Source: Darksidea phi (Eukaryota; Ascomycota; Dothideomycetes; Pleosporales; Lentitheciaceae). From it: a DNA stretch of 64,000 nucleotides. Below the pieces are notes generated by a model. That model did not search any database. It saw nothing but the letters and a program-made list of their open reading frames with translations, and was not told where the DNA came from. This document shows, piece by piece, positions 1 to 11,323 of the stretch. The position numbers were made by a program, and so were the translations under genes. The stretch lies in the NCBI GenBank assembly GCA_030770425.1, contig JASJFT010000022.1, positions 289,037-353,036 of the forward strand, given 5' to 3'. Every line of letters begins with the position of its first letter. Position 1 is the stretch's first letter.

Positions 1-334
1 GGTTAGGCGGGCTGCGAGGAGGGGTGTTGCGTTTGGGTTTGCTGGAGGAGATAGGGAGGGCAAGAAGAGGAAGTGTGAGGCTGTTATGAAGGGCGTAGTG
101 GTGGAGGCGAGTTTTGCCAAGGGGGAATGGGGCATACGGTGGAGGGAAGAGATATGAGCAGCAAGACAAGCGCTTGAATACAATTGGATGCACCTTTGTG
201 CGGTAAAATAATAGAATAAAAGACAACAAGCCTATCCCTTGGGGTATCAAATAAAATGAATAAACGCCATGCCAGCCCATCGCGCCGTCTAGTTCTGTAC
301 ACCACAGTTAAGATAATTCATAGAGCGTAGAGGA
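1..334. other. Left edge, no gene seen
   Basis: Only short ORFs without coding character are visible. This is probably the 3' flank of the telomere-binding-like gene and an intergenic spacer. Confidence 0.5.
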
Positions 335-2955
335 TTACCATTCCAGGCCATCCGCCATCAGTTTCCGCCCAATAGCTGAATTATAACTGATAACACCCTC
401 AAACCCAGGTCTGAGCCCAGTCCCGGATCTACACATGTTAGCCACTAAGGCTCGATGTTTGTCCAGCGGCGCTGTGACTTACTTGATCATGACAATTGCC
501 ATATTCCTGACTTTGTCCTTTAAATTAACTTGAGTACGATTTTGCAGCAAGCCATGACTCATCTCATCATGCTTCAAGATCTGAGCATAGGCCCGTGGAA
601 ACAAGGCCATGTACTCCACTAGCGCCTCCTCCTCATCTAATGTCCACTCAGCCCGCGCTTTTCGTGGCTTTGCCGCAGCCGTTGGACGGTAATTAGCTCG
701 CGCGAGGTCTCTTTGGTTCGCAAATGTAGAAGCGGGAGGATCTTCTTCTGTCATCTCTGGAGATTCATTTTCGGAGGGACTTTCTTCTTGCTCAATTGGC
801 TGGAAGTCGAGATCCTCGTTTCTGCCCCGGGGTTGATGACTGGTAGGCGCGTTTGAAGAGCTTGGGTCAATGCGGACACGTTTAGCTTGCTCTCGTTGCT
901 CTTGTACCCTAGATGCGCGTGGTATTGTTTCAAAGGCATCGTCTTCTTCGGAATCGCTTTCATCTACTGGCTGGCGCCTTTTTTTTGGAGAAGATCGTTC
1001 TGGTTGCTTGCCTTTACTGGAAGGTCCGGGCGTGGGCTGAGTATTGTTACCAAATCCATCTCCGAATTCAACCCGTCGAGCGTTTGCTTGCCGGTCAAAT
1101 AGGGATGCTGCACGATTTTCCTTGTCCAGTTTCTTGCCCTGCTTTAGCAGTTTCAATGTTTCAGCTGTGGACTGCGGTGGCCGAGACGGGCCGGCTACTT
1201 CTTCTACAGGTTGTTCTACTTCATCGTTCAGTTGTTGCGGGTCGTTGTCTACCGGTGGTTGCCAATCGTCTAGTTCTTCTAGACTAACCTGTTCCTCTTC
1301 TTGTAATTCTACCTCCGGCTGCGGAACGTGCTTTGAGGCCTGAGGCCTAACAGCAGAGCCCCTTTCCTTTTCTATCAACTTGTCCACCAGTGAAATATCC
1401 ACATCGGCGTTTGGATCGAACCTTCGGCCGCTGCGCCTTCGACCTCGTCCAAAGGAGGATCTTTTCTTTCCCGGCAATTCTTGTCCGGCGGATACATCTC
1501 GTCCGGCCACCCCAGGTTGCTCCATTTCGGTCTTGACTTTTGCCACAATGTCCGCTACGCCACCCTGGTTCTCAATAGCGCCCTTAAGTTCCCTATTTCT
1601 TGAGCGAACCCAATCCAACATCCGTAGGACAAGCGAATCCCACGGGAAGTTTCCTCCAAGGCCGTCAATGTCGGCCAAGTCTCTTCTCTGGACTGATTTA
1701 TTGCCGAGTCGGAAGAACCCCCGGATTTCATCTATTCGCTCAATAACCTTTCCTTGGAATGCTTGCGGAAGTGCGGAGTTCTCCCCACCTAAAGCCGAGA
1801 CGCTCCAGCCTCGAATAATTTCTGAGTGGAAAAAGACTTCACGCAATGTGACATTTGGGTTGAAATTGTCATCGGCCGAAGAGCGTTCTAGATAGAGGAT
1901 CGCGAGCTGCGTCCGTAGATCCAATGCTAACTCAAACGTTTGTTGTAGTAGCGCACTATCCCCCGCTGGAGAGCTCGCCGGGTCGCTCCCGAGAATGAGT
2001 GTTGGAAGGAACCAAGTTGGGAAGAAATTGTCCAGCTCACGGAGGGAATCCCATGTGTCCTTCGTGCTTCTATCTGAGTGGATCATTTGCTTCGCAAATA
2101 TTAACAAATTCGCCATATAGAGGATAAGATCCAAGCCACATCGTGAAGCGTCTAAATCACGGTTTGGTCCAAAGAGCGCGCGATGTACTGCTCTGAGCTG
2201 AATGTATTTCTGGTGTTGTCCGCGAAAATGATTGAGGTGAACAGTTGCTTCTTCGTCATAGACTCGATAGTCTGCGCTGAAGGTGGAGTCTGGCTTCTGC
2301 ATGTCGCGGATATGCCGGTGATCGTCGTCCAATTGGGCGTCCTCGGGGACAAGGTGATTCAGAAATTCCTCTAGAGTTCCGTATAGCTTGGGTAGCTTGC
2401 GAATCATGATGCGTGGCTCTAGCAATTCCGCCTCCACCATAGACAAAGACGAAATGGCAGTTGTCCCAGACATTTCGGAGAATGCGCCCGGTGAGCGATG
2501 AGGAAAGGAAGCTGGCACCTCGTGCCTTGGCGGCGTGTTCGGAATGTCTTCCATAGCAATTTGTGTGTCGATTTCTTCGACGGTGGTGAGCTCTGTCGGG
2601 CAGCGGATTAGCAGGCAAGCTTTTGGTGATCCTTGATGGCGCGCATATGCCGGGCATCGCCGCGCATTAAGGACTCACCAGTTGCCTCTTTTTGACCCTT
2701 TCGCTTTGCCCTGGATATACGCGCAGCTTCCCCTGCTTGTTCAACTTCATTCGCGACGCTAGTGACGCTTGTTTCGCGGGCGCTTCGGCGCATGGGTTTC
2801 GCGACCTCAACAGGCAGCTCGACGTCTCTGCTGGCGCTTCTTGTCCCCCTTCTGCGCGTCGCGCGACCGGCCTGCGGAGTGTTCGGCTTGGAGGGGGGTT
2901 GTGGGGTCGGAGTCTTGAAGCGGCTTGATGCGCGGATGGCTCGGTGGTCGGCCAT
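335..2955 (-). CDS. Telomere-repeat-binding-like protein (TRFH-like region plus C-terminal Myb/telobox), 3 exons, 826 aa
   Basis: Probable double-stranded telomere DNA-binding protein of the TRF/Taz1 kind, acting in the nucleus. I join exons 2955-2679, 2592-483 and 428-335; introns 2678-2593 and 482-429 have GTGAGT and GTAAGT donors, and the second has GCTAAC before TGTAG. The sum is 827 codons in frame. Residues about 150-390 are a helical region like a TRF homology domain. A long disordered, charged middle follows. Residues about 742-796 hold a Myb repeat starting WTLDEEEALVEYM and ending in the telobox-like NRTQVNLKDKVRN; the usual telobox core is VDLKDKWRN, so two core positions differ. 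The third exon adds a short tail after the Myb domain. The ATG at 2955 opens the first long basic exon. It diverges from the GDT1-like gene across a 660-bp spacer. Family assignment is from motif memory; a non-telomeric Myb protein is the alternative. Confidence 0.7.
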
Positions 2956-3615
2956 TGTGGCGTTGGCTGGTGCTACGGGTGCATTGGTAGAGCATGTGTC
3001 GTAGGGGCGTTGGGGCGATAGCCAACGTGCAGGGTGCGGCGTGTTTGTTATGGTGGTCTCGATGCGGGAGGATGCTTACGTAAGAGAAGAATGAACCCGC
3101 TCTCACGTGATACAGTCGTTTACGGCTTGCTGTGCCGGCTTGGCTCGATCCGTGGAGCCACTCGAGTGACAGGAGAAGGGGCACAGTCTGGAGTGTGCTC
3201 GAGCATTTGTTTGAGGGAAGACGAAACATCTCTCGTCGTTAACGAGCTGTTCAGTTCTGCAACTTTCACCCGCTTCCCCTTTTCTGCTGGTGCCAGCTGT
3301 CTTCCCGCTCTTCTCGGGGGTCCAAAGCTGCGTAGAAAAAGGACTCATCCCCCTTGCGCACATCCTCGTAATCGATCGACCTCCTAAAAGCGTCGCTGCA
3401 CCCAGCCGTGCCAGCATCTCAGCACCGCATCCCCCACCGTTGGCCTTTGACTACGCCGCGAGCGATCTACATCGCTTCTCACCCGTTTGTACGCACCTTT
3501 CGATTTCTCACAATTCACGCTCGCTGCACGCCCCACTCGCCGCCATTCTCATCTGCCCGGGCGCTCAAAGCCAGCGCGATAGACCCCTGTCCACCTTTCC
3601 GTTCTCGCCGACACC
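2956..3615. promoter_or_regulatory. Divergent intergenic promoter region
   Basis: About 660 bp between two divergently oriented genes. The right half turns pyrimidine and CA-rich toward 3615, as fungal 5' leaders do. No specific operator was identified. Confidence 0.4.
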
Positions 3616-5273
3616 ATGAGGCTGCGACAGCCACGAACGACCGCCTTGCTCCTCCTACTTCCTGCGCTACACACATACGCCGCAAAGATCGTCACAGACA
3701 CCGAGGCCACTGAGGTCGCCCGAGCAGCTGCTGAATCTTCCGATGTCGCTGCGCTTGCTGCTCCGACACCAGCTTCAGCCGCAAGAGGCACCAAAGATGC
3801 ACCAGTAGATGGATTTGATGGGAAGCCTCACGAAGGCCCTTATGTTGACGATAAGCCGGTTACATCTAAGAAGGGGCCTGGGGGAATAGAAGAACTACGA
3901 CCCGGTTCCCGCCTCAGCCCGTCGCAAGACTTGACCAAGGAAGAACTGACGGCATTGGTAGAGGAAGATGACAGTGTCATGAACGATCCCAACAGGGCAG
4001 CACCCAAAGGGAACACAGGGACCGAAGGCGGAGTGTCTGCGAAAGACAAGGAGCGGCTAGCGCATGAGGACAAGACAGGCTCGAAGATGGAAAAGATACC
4101 GGAGTCGCCAAAAGAGGCGCCGATACTACCACACGGCGAGCAGCAGCACATAAAGGAGAAGCAAGACCCCGAAGCCGACACAGAATCACGCATTCTTGGT
4201 GCACAAGGGCTAGAGGTGAGCCGCGACGTTCGCTGTCGAAGTCACAGCTAACAAGCCAACAGAAACCTACCGATCTGCCTGACTCGCCTCATGATATCCC
4301 ACACCCTGCGCCTCCCGGGTCTCCCAAGAGTGACCCGCTCGATACGACGCCGCCGAAGAAGGTATCCGATGCGCTGCCCGACGAAGATGACGTTGCTGGT
4401 GTCATCCGACCCTTCCACTCCCTAGTGCTTTCCTTTACCATGATTATCTTCTCGGAGATTGGTGACAAAACGTTCTTAGTCGCTGCTTTAATGGCCATGC
4501 GTCATCCCCGTCTCGTAGTTTTCTCTGCCGCGTTCTCAGCGCTCATCGTTATGACTGTGCTCTCGGCAGTTCTAGGCCATGCCGTGCCCACCCTCATTCC
4601 GGAACGCTTCACACACCTTGCCGCTGCTGGACTTTTCCTTGTTTTTGGGGTAAAGTTGTTACGGGAGGGTATGGCAATGAGTCCTGATGAGGGCGTAGGA
4701 GAAGAGATGAGAGAAGTAGAACAGGAGCTCGAAGAGAAGGAACATCTTGCACGACGCAGAAGCAACAGGAAATCGTCCATCTCACCCTATGCTCTCGAAT
4801 CAGGGCGCCCGCGACGCTCGAGGTCAAACTCTCAATTACCTGCTCCGGCACGAAGCCCCTCATCTTCTCCAGACCGCACTGCTTCCCCGGGCGGCTCATC
4901 ACTTACTGGTGCCTTGAGCGGCTTGAATAACCTCTTCTCTCTCCTTCTCAGCCCTGCATGGGTTCAAACATTCGTGATGACCTTCCTAGGTGAATGGGGT
5001 GATCGTAGCCAAATCGCTACTGTAGCTATGGCGGCCGGATCAGATTATTGGTGGGTTACCAGTGGCGCGATTTTTGGACATGGTCTTTGTACAGCTGGAG
5101 CCGTCATCGGCGGTCGAGCGGTTGCGGGTAAAGTTAGCATGCGTGTTGGTAAGAATAAGTCCTATCCATTCTAAAGATTGGTCGACTAACACCGGCCAGT
5201 CACTCTTGGAGGCGCCATTGCGTTCCTCATTTTCGGCGTCATATACCTGTTCGAAGCTATCTATCACGAGTAG
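3616..5273 (+). CDS. GDT1: GDT1/TMEM165-type (UPF0016) cation/proton exchanger, 3 exons, 519 aa
   Basis: Membrane protein of the UPF0016 family; characterised members move Ca2+/Mn2+ against protons in the Golgi or related membranes and support glycosylation. Exons 3616-4215, 4263-5148 and 5200-5273 join in frame (520 codons with stop); introns are 47 and 51 nt. Residues 1-24 are a signal peptide with a leucine-rich core. A long hydrophilic, Pro/Glu-rich luminal segment follows to about residue 245. The two hallmark E-x-G-D-[KR]-[TS] motifs are present: EIGDKT at residue 265 and EWGDRS at residue 444, each inside a hydrophobic helix bundle. They are separated by an acidic then Ser/Arg-rich cytosolic loop (about 335-415). 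The last exon supplies the final helix. The extended N-terminal region is longer than in yeast Gdt1 (about 280 aa) but is a common fungal form. Confidence 0.92.
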
Positions 5274-6459
5274 ATGTCGACAAGACAACCACAGCATTAC
5301 ACGGCGCCTTCGGTTACGCGACCCATACAGTTCTATATCCATTGTAATACTGCTCTCACGAGCCATCGTCTGATCTCTTGATTTGTTGTAATATTATTGT
5401 ACGGGGCGACACTACGATACGATCGAAAAGGGGACATCTGGAGTTTGGGCGGATTGCATATTGAACGAGAGTCCACCACATACATAGTGAGATAAGGGGC
5501 TCCTGTGGAGTAAAAGCCAATCCATGATATTTGCCGACAGAAATTGGTAGACCTTGCGTGTTAAATACAGAATGGCCACTCGCAAGCGTTTGGCGTCTCC
5601 ATCTATAAACGAGTGCCAGCGGAGGGATCAGCGACAGGAACCGGGATGCTGGTGGGATCCGAAAGGCCTCGGCCCGCTATATCCACGGTGCCACGGAACC
5701 AAAATGGCGTCCAATCTTCACTTAGACTAGGATCGTCGGCCTTCGGATGTTTCACCGTCCACCACGCGAAGACCCTGCCCCATCATCTAGCTATCTCCAC
5801 CAGTTAGCCTCCAATACCAAGGCAGTCATCAACATCATGGCGATTGGTCCCGCGTGCAGCGTTAGCTCCTCGATTGGTCCGTTATTTTGAACACACGGGG
5901 ACCTGCATTTGAGTTTCCTGTCAGAAGTGCTTGATTCTAGTCGCCGAATGATTGTTCGAGACAACATTTACGAGATGAGTCGCAAGGTTCGCGAAATGCA
6001 GTAGACAAAATCCATAGCAAAAGGAGAGACGCCTCACTACATCGTCGTATTGCCGCAGAGCGTAGCTCCATACAAACATTTAGCTTCATGTGCCGCACTC
6101 TCGTTTAGATTTGGAAGACGTTCGCTGATAAGGACAGTAGAGTCGATGTGTGGCTACGTGCTGTTGAGCTGTTTAGTGTACACAAGTCTACCGAGCCTAG
6201 ACCTCTAACTCGGATCAGGCCGTGTCAAATCTTCTTCAAGCCTCGGACCGTAGTCTTTTCGATAGCGCGGCGCGCGTGGCTTTTGTTTCTCGCTTCGGCC
6301 ACGGAGCTGTGGCCGCCGCCTCCCTATCGTCGCTAAGCTACGGATCCAAATCTCTCCTAATCAACTGAGGCGCGCCCATATGTCTCATCTCCTTCGGGAA
6401 CTGCTCGAGCCATTTTTGGCCACATTCATGTTTAGTGACTGGTTGCAGGGCCACTAGCG
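5274..6459. other. Intergenic region, no intact gene
   Basis: About 1.2 kb after the GDT1-like gene. It carries only short overlapping ORFs with no recognisable domain. I looked for the upstream half of the peroxidase fragment that follows and could not recognise it. Confidence 0.5.
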
Positions 6460-6869
6460 GACTCTCCCAGACTTATCAACCTCGTTCAAGACAAAACCAT
6501 CAATCCGCACGACCTCGTCGCCCTTTTCGGCGCACACACAACTTCCCAACAATTCTTTGCCAACAAGTCCAGATTTGGCGCTCCCCAAGACGGAATACCA
6601 GCGTGTGGGGCACTCTCTTCTACAACCAGACCCTGAGAACTAGGCCTTTGCCTGAGCAGGTCTTCCGCTTTGCCAGCGACACCGTGCTATCAAAGGTCTC
6701 GAGGACGGCAGATGAGTGGGCATCCTTCTCAGGACGCGGTGGACAGAGTCACTAGAATGAGCACTACTCGTACTTGTACTCGTACATCCGCCTTTCTCTT
6801 CTTGGCGTTAACGAAGGTCTTTCCCAATGCGAAGCCGAGCTTCAAGGGCGCTCGGCAGTTGCTTACTGA
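6460..6869 (+). pseudogene. Decayed fungal class II-like heme peroxidase, C-terminal fragment
   Basis: Two reading frames together give the C-terminal half of a fungal extracellular heme peroxidase. Frame 1 (from 6460) reads DKTINPHDLVALFGAHTTS, the proximal heme-histidine region. After a frameshift near 6596 the next frame reads VWGTLFYNQT, FRFASDT, RTADEWASF, then an in-frame TAG at 6753-6755, then YIRLSLLGVN up to TGA at 6867. The TAG sits where the family has Trp before Asn (TGG to TAG), a change expected from RIP on the opposite strand (CA to TA). The N-terminal half with the distal histidine was not found. One frameshift, one stop and a missing half make this a relic. Confidence 0.8.
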
Positions 6870-7397
6870 TGAATAACATGTTGCGCTGACATTTTCTTTT
6901 TGTAATAATCATAATGATTGCAAGGAAGGTGTTTGGAGTTGTGGGATGATACCCCCTGCGATACGGTCAGTGGTGTGTGACGCGTGCTACTAGTCCGTGT
7001 AGCGTAATGTTGAGCAATAACTTAATACAATTATTTTTTTGAAAACAGATCAGTGTTAACCTTAAATGAAAATACATCAATCCAATATCAATCCAACGTA
7101 ATGCATCGTGAAGCTTGGATGAGTGAACAAGAGCTGATTGGTCGACCCGTTCCACATCTCGAGCACGGGCCACCAGCCCGCGGAAGTGCCACTCTCGACG
7201 TGTTCAAGCTATTGTTCAACCACGTACAATACCAATCAATATCAGGGTTTTCTCGTCAAACGTCCTTTATGATCCTCACAAGATCTTTGCGGCGCTCTTT
7301 CCAACTTTTTACGACCCGACACCCGAGAGGAGTCGGTCGCTAATATCCGATTGAAGCTACCTCAACACTCAATCCTCACCTCCACAAGTTACCGACT
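6870..7397. other. Intergenic region upstream of cyclin gene
   Basis: AT-rich after the peroxidase relic, then pyrimidine-rich toward the cyclin start. No gene was recognised. Confidence 0.4.
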
Positions 7398-8417
7398 ATG
7401 GTGTCTACCGACATCGACGATGTACCGCGGCAGCGGCGCGAGCCTCTACGTCCTCCTCCTCCAGCTGTCGCAGAAGCCGAGCAACAATGGATATTCACAG
7501 AGGAAGAACTCCTGCAAGCCCCCTCAATCCTCGACGGCATACCCCCAGAAGAAGAGCGCACGCTGCGAAGAAAGGGTGTCAACTTCATCCTGCAGGTTGG
7601 CATGATGCTCAAACTGCCCCAAACAACGCTCAGCACCGCCGCTGTCTTCTTTAACCGCTACCTGATGCGCAACAGCTTGAAGAGCCGGCCAGGCTACAAG
7701 CCACTTCATCACTACGTAAGTGTTCTCACTTCTGTCAGCTATCATGCATCGCTTACTATCTACCAGCAAGTCGCTGCTACCGCCCTATTCCTCGCTACCA
7801 AAGTCGAAGAGAATTGCCGCAAAATGAAGGAACTGGTCGTTGCTTGCGTGCGCGTTGCGCTCAAAGATCCGAATAAGCTCGTTGACGAACAAACCAAGGA
7901 CTTTTGGAAGTGGAGGGATACGATACTGTACTCAGAGGATGTGCTACTCGAGTCGCTGTGTTTTGATCTCAGCATGGAGCCGCCGTACAAGACTATGTAC
8001 GACATGCTTAAGTACTATGGGGTAGAACACAACAAGCGGCTGCGAAACGCTGCATGGGCCTTCCTCTCCGATTCCTGCCTGACACAACTCTGTCTTCTCT
8101 TCACATCCCGCACCATTGCCGCTGCATCGCTATACGCCGGCGCGCGACTCGTTGAACTCGAGTTACCCGATGAAGATGGCAAGCCATGGTGGGAGATCCA
8201 ATACGTCAAGCTAAGGGACATCCGACGAGCATGCAATCTCATGGCAGACGTCTACGAGGCCTCTCCCAGCAAAGACGGCGAACAGAGTATCTACGTCGGG
8301 CTTAGGTCGCCCGAGGATGGCATCGACTTTGATACGCCGACGCCGGGCCACCAACTGCCTGCGAATGGGGCCGCGCCAGATGAAGTGGTGAGCGAGGAGG
8401 GCGAGCTGGAGGAATAG
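7398..8417 (+). CDS. Transcription-type cyclin (cyclin K/T/Pch1-like), 2 exons, 322 aa
   Basis: Regulatory subunit for a transcription-associated CDK in the nucleus, inferred from the family. A cyclin box covers residues about 35-200, with VNFILQVGMMLKLPQTT, TAAVFFNRYL and the helix-3 signature VAATALFLATKVEE. A second, weaker cyclin fold follows, then a short acidic tail. A 51-nt intron at 7716-7766 (GTAAGT to ACCAG) is a multiple of three and has no stop, so an uninterrupted reading frame runs through it. Removing it restores HHYQVAATALFLATK, the expected cyclin continuity, and gives 322 aa. The N-terminus (WIFTEEELLQAPSI) is like cyclins K, T and S. pombe Pch1; which CDK it partners cannot be told from sequence alone. 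Confidence 0.85.
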   Translation: MVSTDIDDVPRQRREPLRPPPPAVAEAEQQWIFTEEELLQAPSILDGIPPEEERTLRRKGVNFILQVGMMLKLPQTTLSTAAVFFNRYLMRNSLKSRPGYKPLHHYVSVLTSVSYHASLTIYQQVAATALFLATKVEENCRKMKELVVACVRVALKDPNKLVDEQTKDFWKWRDTILYSEDVLLESLCFDLSMEPPYKTMYDMLKYYGVEHNKRLRNAAWAFLSDSCLTQLCLLFTSRTIAAASLYAGARLVELELPDEDGKPWWEIQYVKLRDIRRACNLMADVYEASPSKDGEQSIYVGLRSPEDGIDFDTPTPGHQLPANGAAPDEVVSEEGELEE

Positions 8418-9204
8418 GCTACTCCTGATTTACGTGCCCTACTCGCGATTACGGAGGTGCACCTAGAAATGGAGCGGGCGCGGCATGCGGAAATATGTCG
8501 ACGGCTTTGGAGTTTCTGATTTCTGAATTTCCGCTTGGTTTTGACTTTTTCTGCATTGCACAGTGGTTGGAGGCGTTTTATTGGTTAGGTGCAACATATG
8601 GTATATACCCCGGATGGCAAGGTTCGGGGTGTTTTGCTTAGATGAATCAACGAATTGCACGCAAATACACTTTCTTGCTTTCGTAATTCCATAAATCTTG
8701 GTTCTCCTTTTTCGTCGTGAACCAGAGGACTTGTTCACGGCGCACTCATCGAGATGGCCCAAATTTGTTATATAATATTCCCCACGCTCCTTTGTAATTA
8801 CGCTTAGCGCTTAGTAGATGTAAGACACCCTCTTTACTTACTCCCGTCGAAAGGTACAAAGCATAACCCCGATAATAGGGTCTATAAAAGCCGGATTTGA
8901 GTTTGCAGGCTACTTGTGGGATAGTTATGGGATTGGTTGTACGAGCGAGCGAATCAGATGCGTCAGAATGATCGAGCCGAGGCACAGCAATAGCAGGAGA
9001 TGTCTGTGACGACAACAACCCTGGTCGAGCTAGTGCATCGATCTTGTGGCGACGATGTATAAACGGTGATTTTCCCTCTTCCCCTTGGTCAGGGCTATGC
9101 TAGACTTTAGACTTATTCGAATTGCTAGATTTTCTGACTTTGTTTACCGCCCTTGATTACCACAACCCCCACGGTCTCGACATAACCACCACCACACCGT
9201 AGCA
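8418..9204. other. Intergenic region between two + strand genes
   Basis: Cyclin 3' flank and hydrolase promoter. The last 60 bases before 9205 are CA-rich (repeated ACC), typical of a fungal leader. No RNA gene or other CDS was recognised. Confidence 0.45.
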
Positions 9205-10668
9205 ATGGAGTCCTCACCCTCAGCAATGCTGAAGTTTCTACTTCCCCGGACACCGTTTTTACTGAAAACAGCGCTTGCTCATACACTAGCGCTTTCTGAG
9301 ACGAGTTCGAAGTGGGACCTCAGAACAGAAATGACGATAAGAGTCCTCCGTAACATGCTTGGCCCGGACTCCAAAACTTCCTCCATCACCAGGGCGCAGA
9401 AACTGACGACCAAGGACCCCGGCATCAAGGGTAAGGTGTGGGTTAGTAAAGTTAGGATTGAAGAGGAGGGCCGGGGTGATGAGAGTAGACAGGCGTTGTT
9501 TAATGCTATACGGGAGATGGGTGATGGAAGTGAGGAGTGGGAGGAGCCCAAGGGAAGGGCTTTGGAGGCGGAATGGACCGGGCATCGTGCCGGTGTATCG
9601 GACAACGAGCCCGAACCCACTGGCTTATCGGAAAAGGACAAGTTCGACAGCATGATGAAAGAGACGACGAGTAAAGTTACCATCCTCTACTTCCACGGCG
9701 GTGCAATGTATCTCTTGGACCCAGCAACCTATCGCCCCATGGCCGGACGCCTCGCCAAAGAAACCGGCGGCAGAGTCTTCAACGTGCGGTACCGACTCGC
9801 GCCGCAGAACCCCTTCCCAGCTGCCCTGCTAGACGCATTCACCGCCTATCTCAGTTTGCTCTGCCCACCTCCAGGATCGCCTCACGCCCCTGTCCCCGCC
9901 AGCGATATCGTCTTCGGCGGTGATTCAGCAGGTGGAATGCTATGCGTTGTGCTCCTCCAACTACTGTTGCAAATCCACCGTAGCAACCCCAACAAAAGCT
10001 CCTTACCAACAATATCTTGGTACGGCAAAAATGTAGAAGTTCCATTGCCGGCGGGACTAGCACTAAGTAGCCCCTGGCTCGACGTAACCCGCTCCCTTCC
10101 TTCCATCGAGGCCCTCGCTAAATACGACTACCTCCCCCCACCCAGCTCCATGCAAAAGATGCGCTACCCACCCTGCCCCGCTTGGCCATCCAATCCTCCT
10201 CGCGCAGATCTCTACTGCGAAGCTAGCGCTATGCTACATCCGCTCGTTTCGCCCATTCTGGCGAAAGACTGGACGAACGCGCCACCAGTGTTTTTCAGTC
10301 TTGGGGAGGAGATGCTAAGGGATGAAGATGCCGTGTTAGCAAAGCGATTAGATAGCCAAGGCGTCAAGGTCCGCTGGCGCGAGTTCGAAGCCATGCCGCA
10401 TTGTTTTGGCCTCTTACTGGAAAGTCTACGTAATTCGAATCTACATTTCGAAGAGACGGCTCGGTTTTGCAGAGATGCTGTGGAAGGGAAAGTTATGCAG
10501 AGCTCAGGACAGTTTATTCTGGCTAAGAGCTTAGAGAGGAAGGAAGTGGCGTTGGATGGGATTACGAAGATTAGCGATGAGGAGGTTGAGAAGGCGATGG
10601 AGGAGAGTAGGGAGAGGATTGCGAAGAAACATGGAGATGCAGCGGCGGAGACTAGGCCGATGTTGTAG
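9205..10668 (+). CDS. Alpha/beta hydrolase fold-3 (HSL family) esterase/lipase, single exon, 487 aa
   Basis: Probable carboxylic-ester hydrolase of the hormone-sensitive-lipase (abhydrolase_3) family. The oxyanion-hole HGG motif lies at residues 164-166 (YFHGGAMYLLD), the nucleophile Ser241 in GGDSAGG, an acidic residue near 373-375 (EEMLRDED), and the catalytic His399 in MPHCFG. The N-terminal 150 residues form the usual cap-like extension. The C-terminal 60 residues are charged and helical. There is no clear secretion signal: the N-terminus has a mildly hydrophobic stretch that could be a membrane anchor. There is no intron and no lesion. Substrate is unknown; fungal relatives include steryl-acetyl and xenobiotic ester hydrolases. 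Confidence 0.9.
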   Translation: MESSPSAMLKFLLPRTPFLLKTALAHTLALSETSSKWDLRTEMTIRVLRNMLGPDSKTSSITRAQKLTTKDPGIKGKVWVSKVRIEEEGRGDESRQALFNAIREMGDGSEEWEEPKGRALEAEWTGHRAGVSDNEPEPTGLSEKDKFDSMMKETTSKVTILYFHGGAMYLLDPATYRPMAGRLAKETGGRVFNVRYRLAPQNPFPAALLDAFTAYLSLLCPPPGSPHAPVPASDIVFGGDSAGGMLCVVLLQLLLQIHRSNPNKSSLPTISWYGKNVEVPLPAGLALSSPWLDVTRSLPSIEALAKYDYLPPPSSMQKMRYPPCPAWPSNPPRADLYCEASAMLHPLVSPILAKDWTNAPPVFFSLGEEMLRDEDAVLAKRLDSQGVKVRWREFEAMPHCFGLLLESLRNSNLHFEETARFCRDAVEGKVMQSSGQFILAKSLERKEVALDGITKISDEEVEKAMEESRERIAKKHGDAAAETRPML

Positions 10669-11323
10669 ATATATGTAAACTTTTTGGCGTTAAGCGTACC
10701 TAGAAGGCATCGTGACTCTGGAGGGGGTTGGTATTCTCTCAGCAATCATTCTTCATTTCTAAACAGAAATTTCGGTGCCCTAATAGAGTCTGTTAATTTA
10801 TCGAGTTTCTCTTGTGGAGTGCTGGATGAACACAATGCGCTGCAGGGGGCTTTACGGATTCAATTTCGTCCGACCTGGTCGTGGGGACTATGCACGTATT
10901 TTACATATACAGTACTAGTTAAAAAGCGCTACATTACAAAACTCTACTAGCCTAAGGGGTATTATTTAAATCACAAAACTGTAGTTTCGAGTTTCGAATT
11001 TATTATGTAGTTGTTAGACGGTAGTGAAGGCAGCCGTACCAAAGGCAGAATGGGCAAAAGAGGGGAGCGAAAAGTGTGTGTGAAGCCGAACACGCGCTTA
11101 TAAGCTATGTGTTCCTACCTGACCGCCATAAGGAGATGAGGGGGACGAATCGTGGCTTGCATATCGCGGCAAAACCTGATTCGCGGCCTCGACAAGGCAA
11201 ACGAGGCGTACAACGAGGCAGACCAACGAGGGCGCAGCAGAAATTGTTTAAAGCGAACAGCACATCATTAACGTTCGGCAAGACTCCTTCGACTAGCACT
11301 TCACCTACACACTTCAACACACC
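10669..11323. other. Intergenic region
   Basis: AT-rich around 10900-11030. Toward 11323 the bases become CA-rich, ending in CACCATG. No gene was recognised. Confidence 0.4.
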
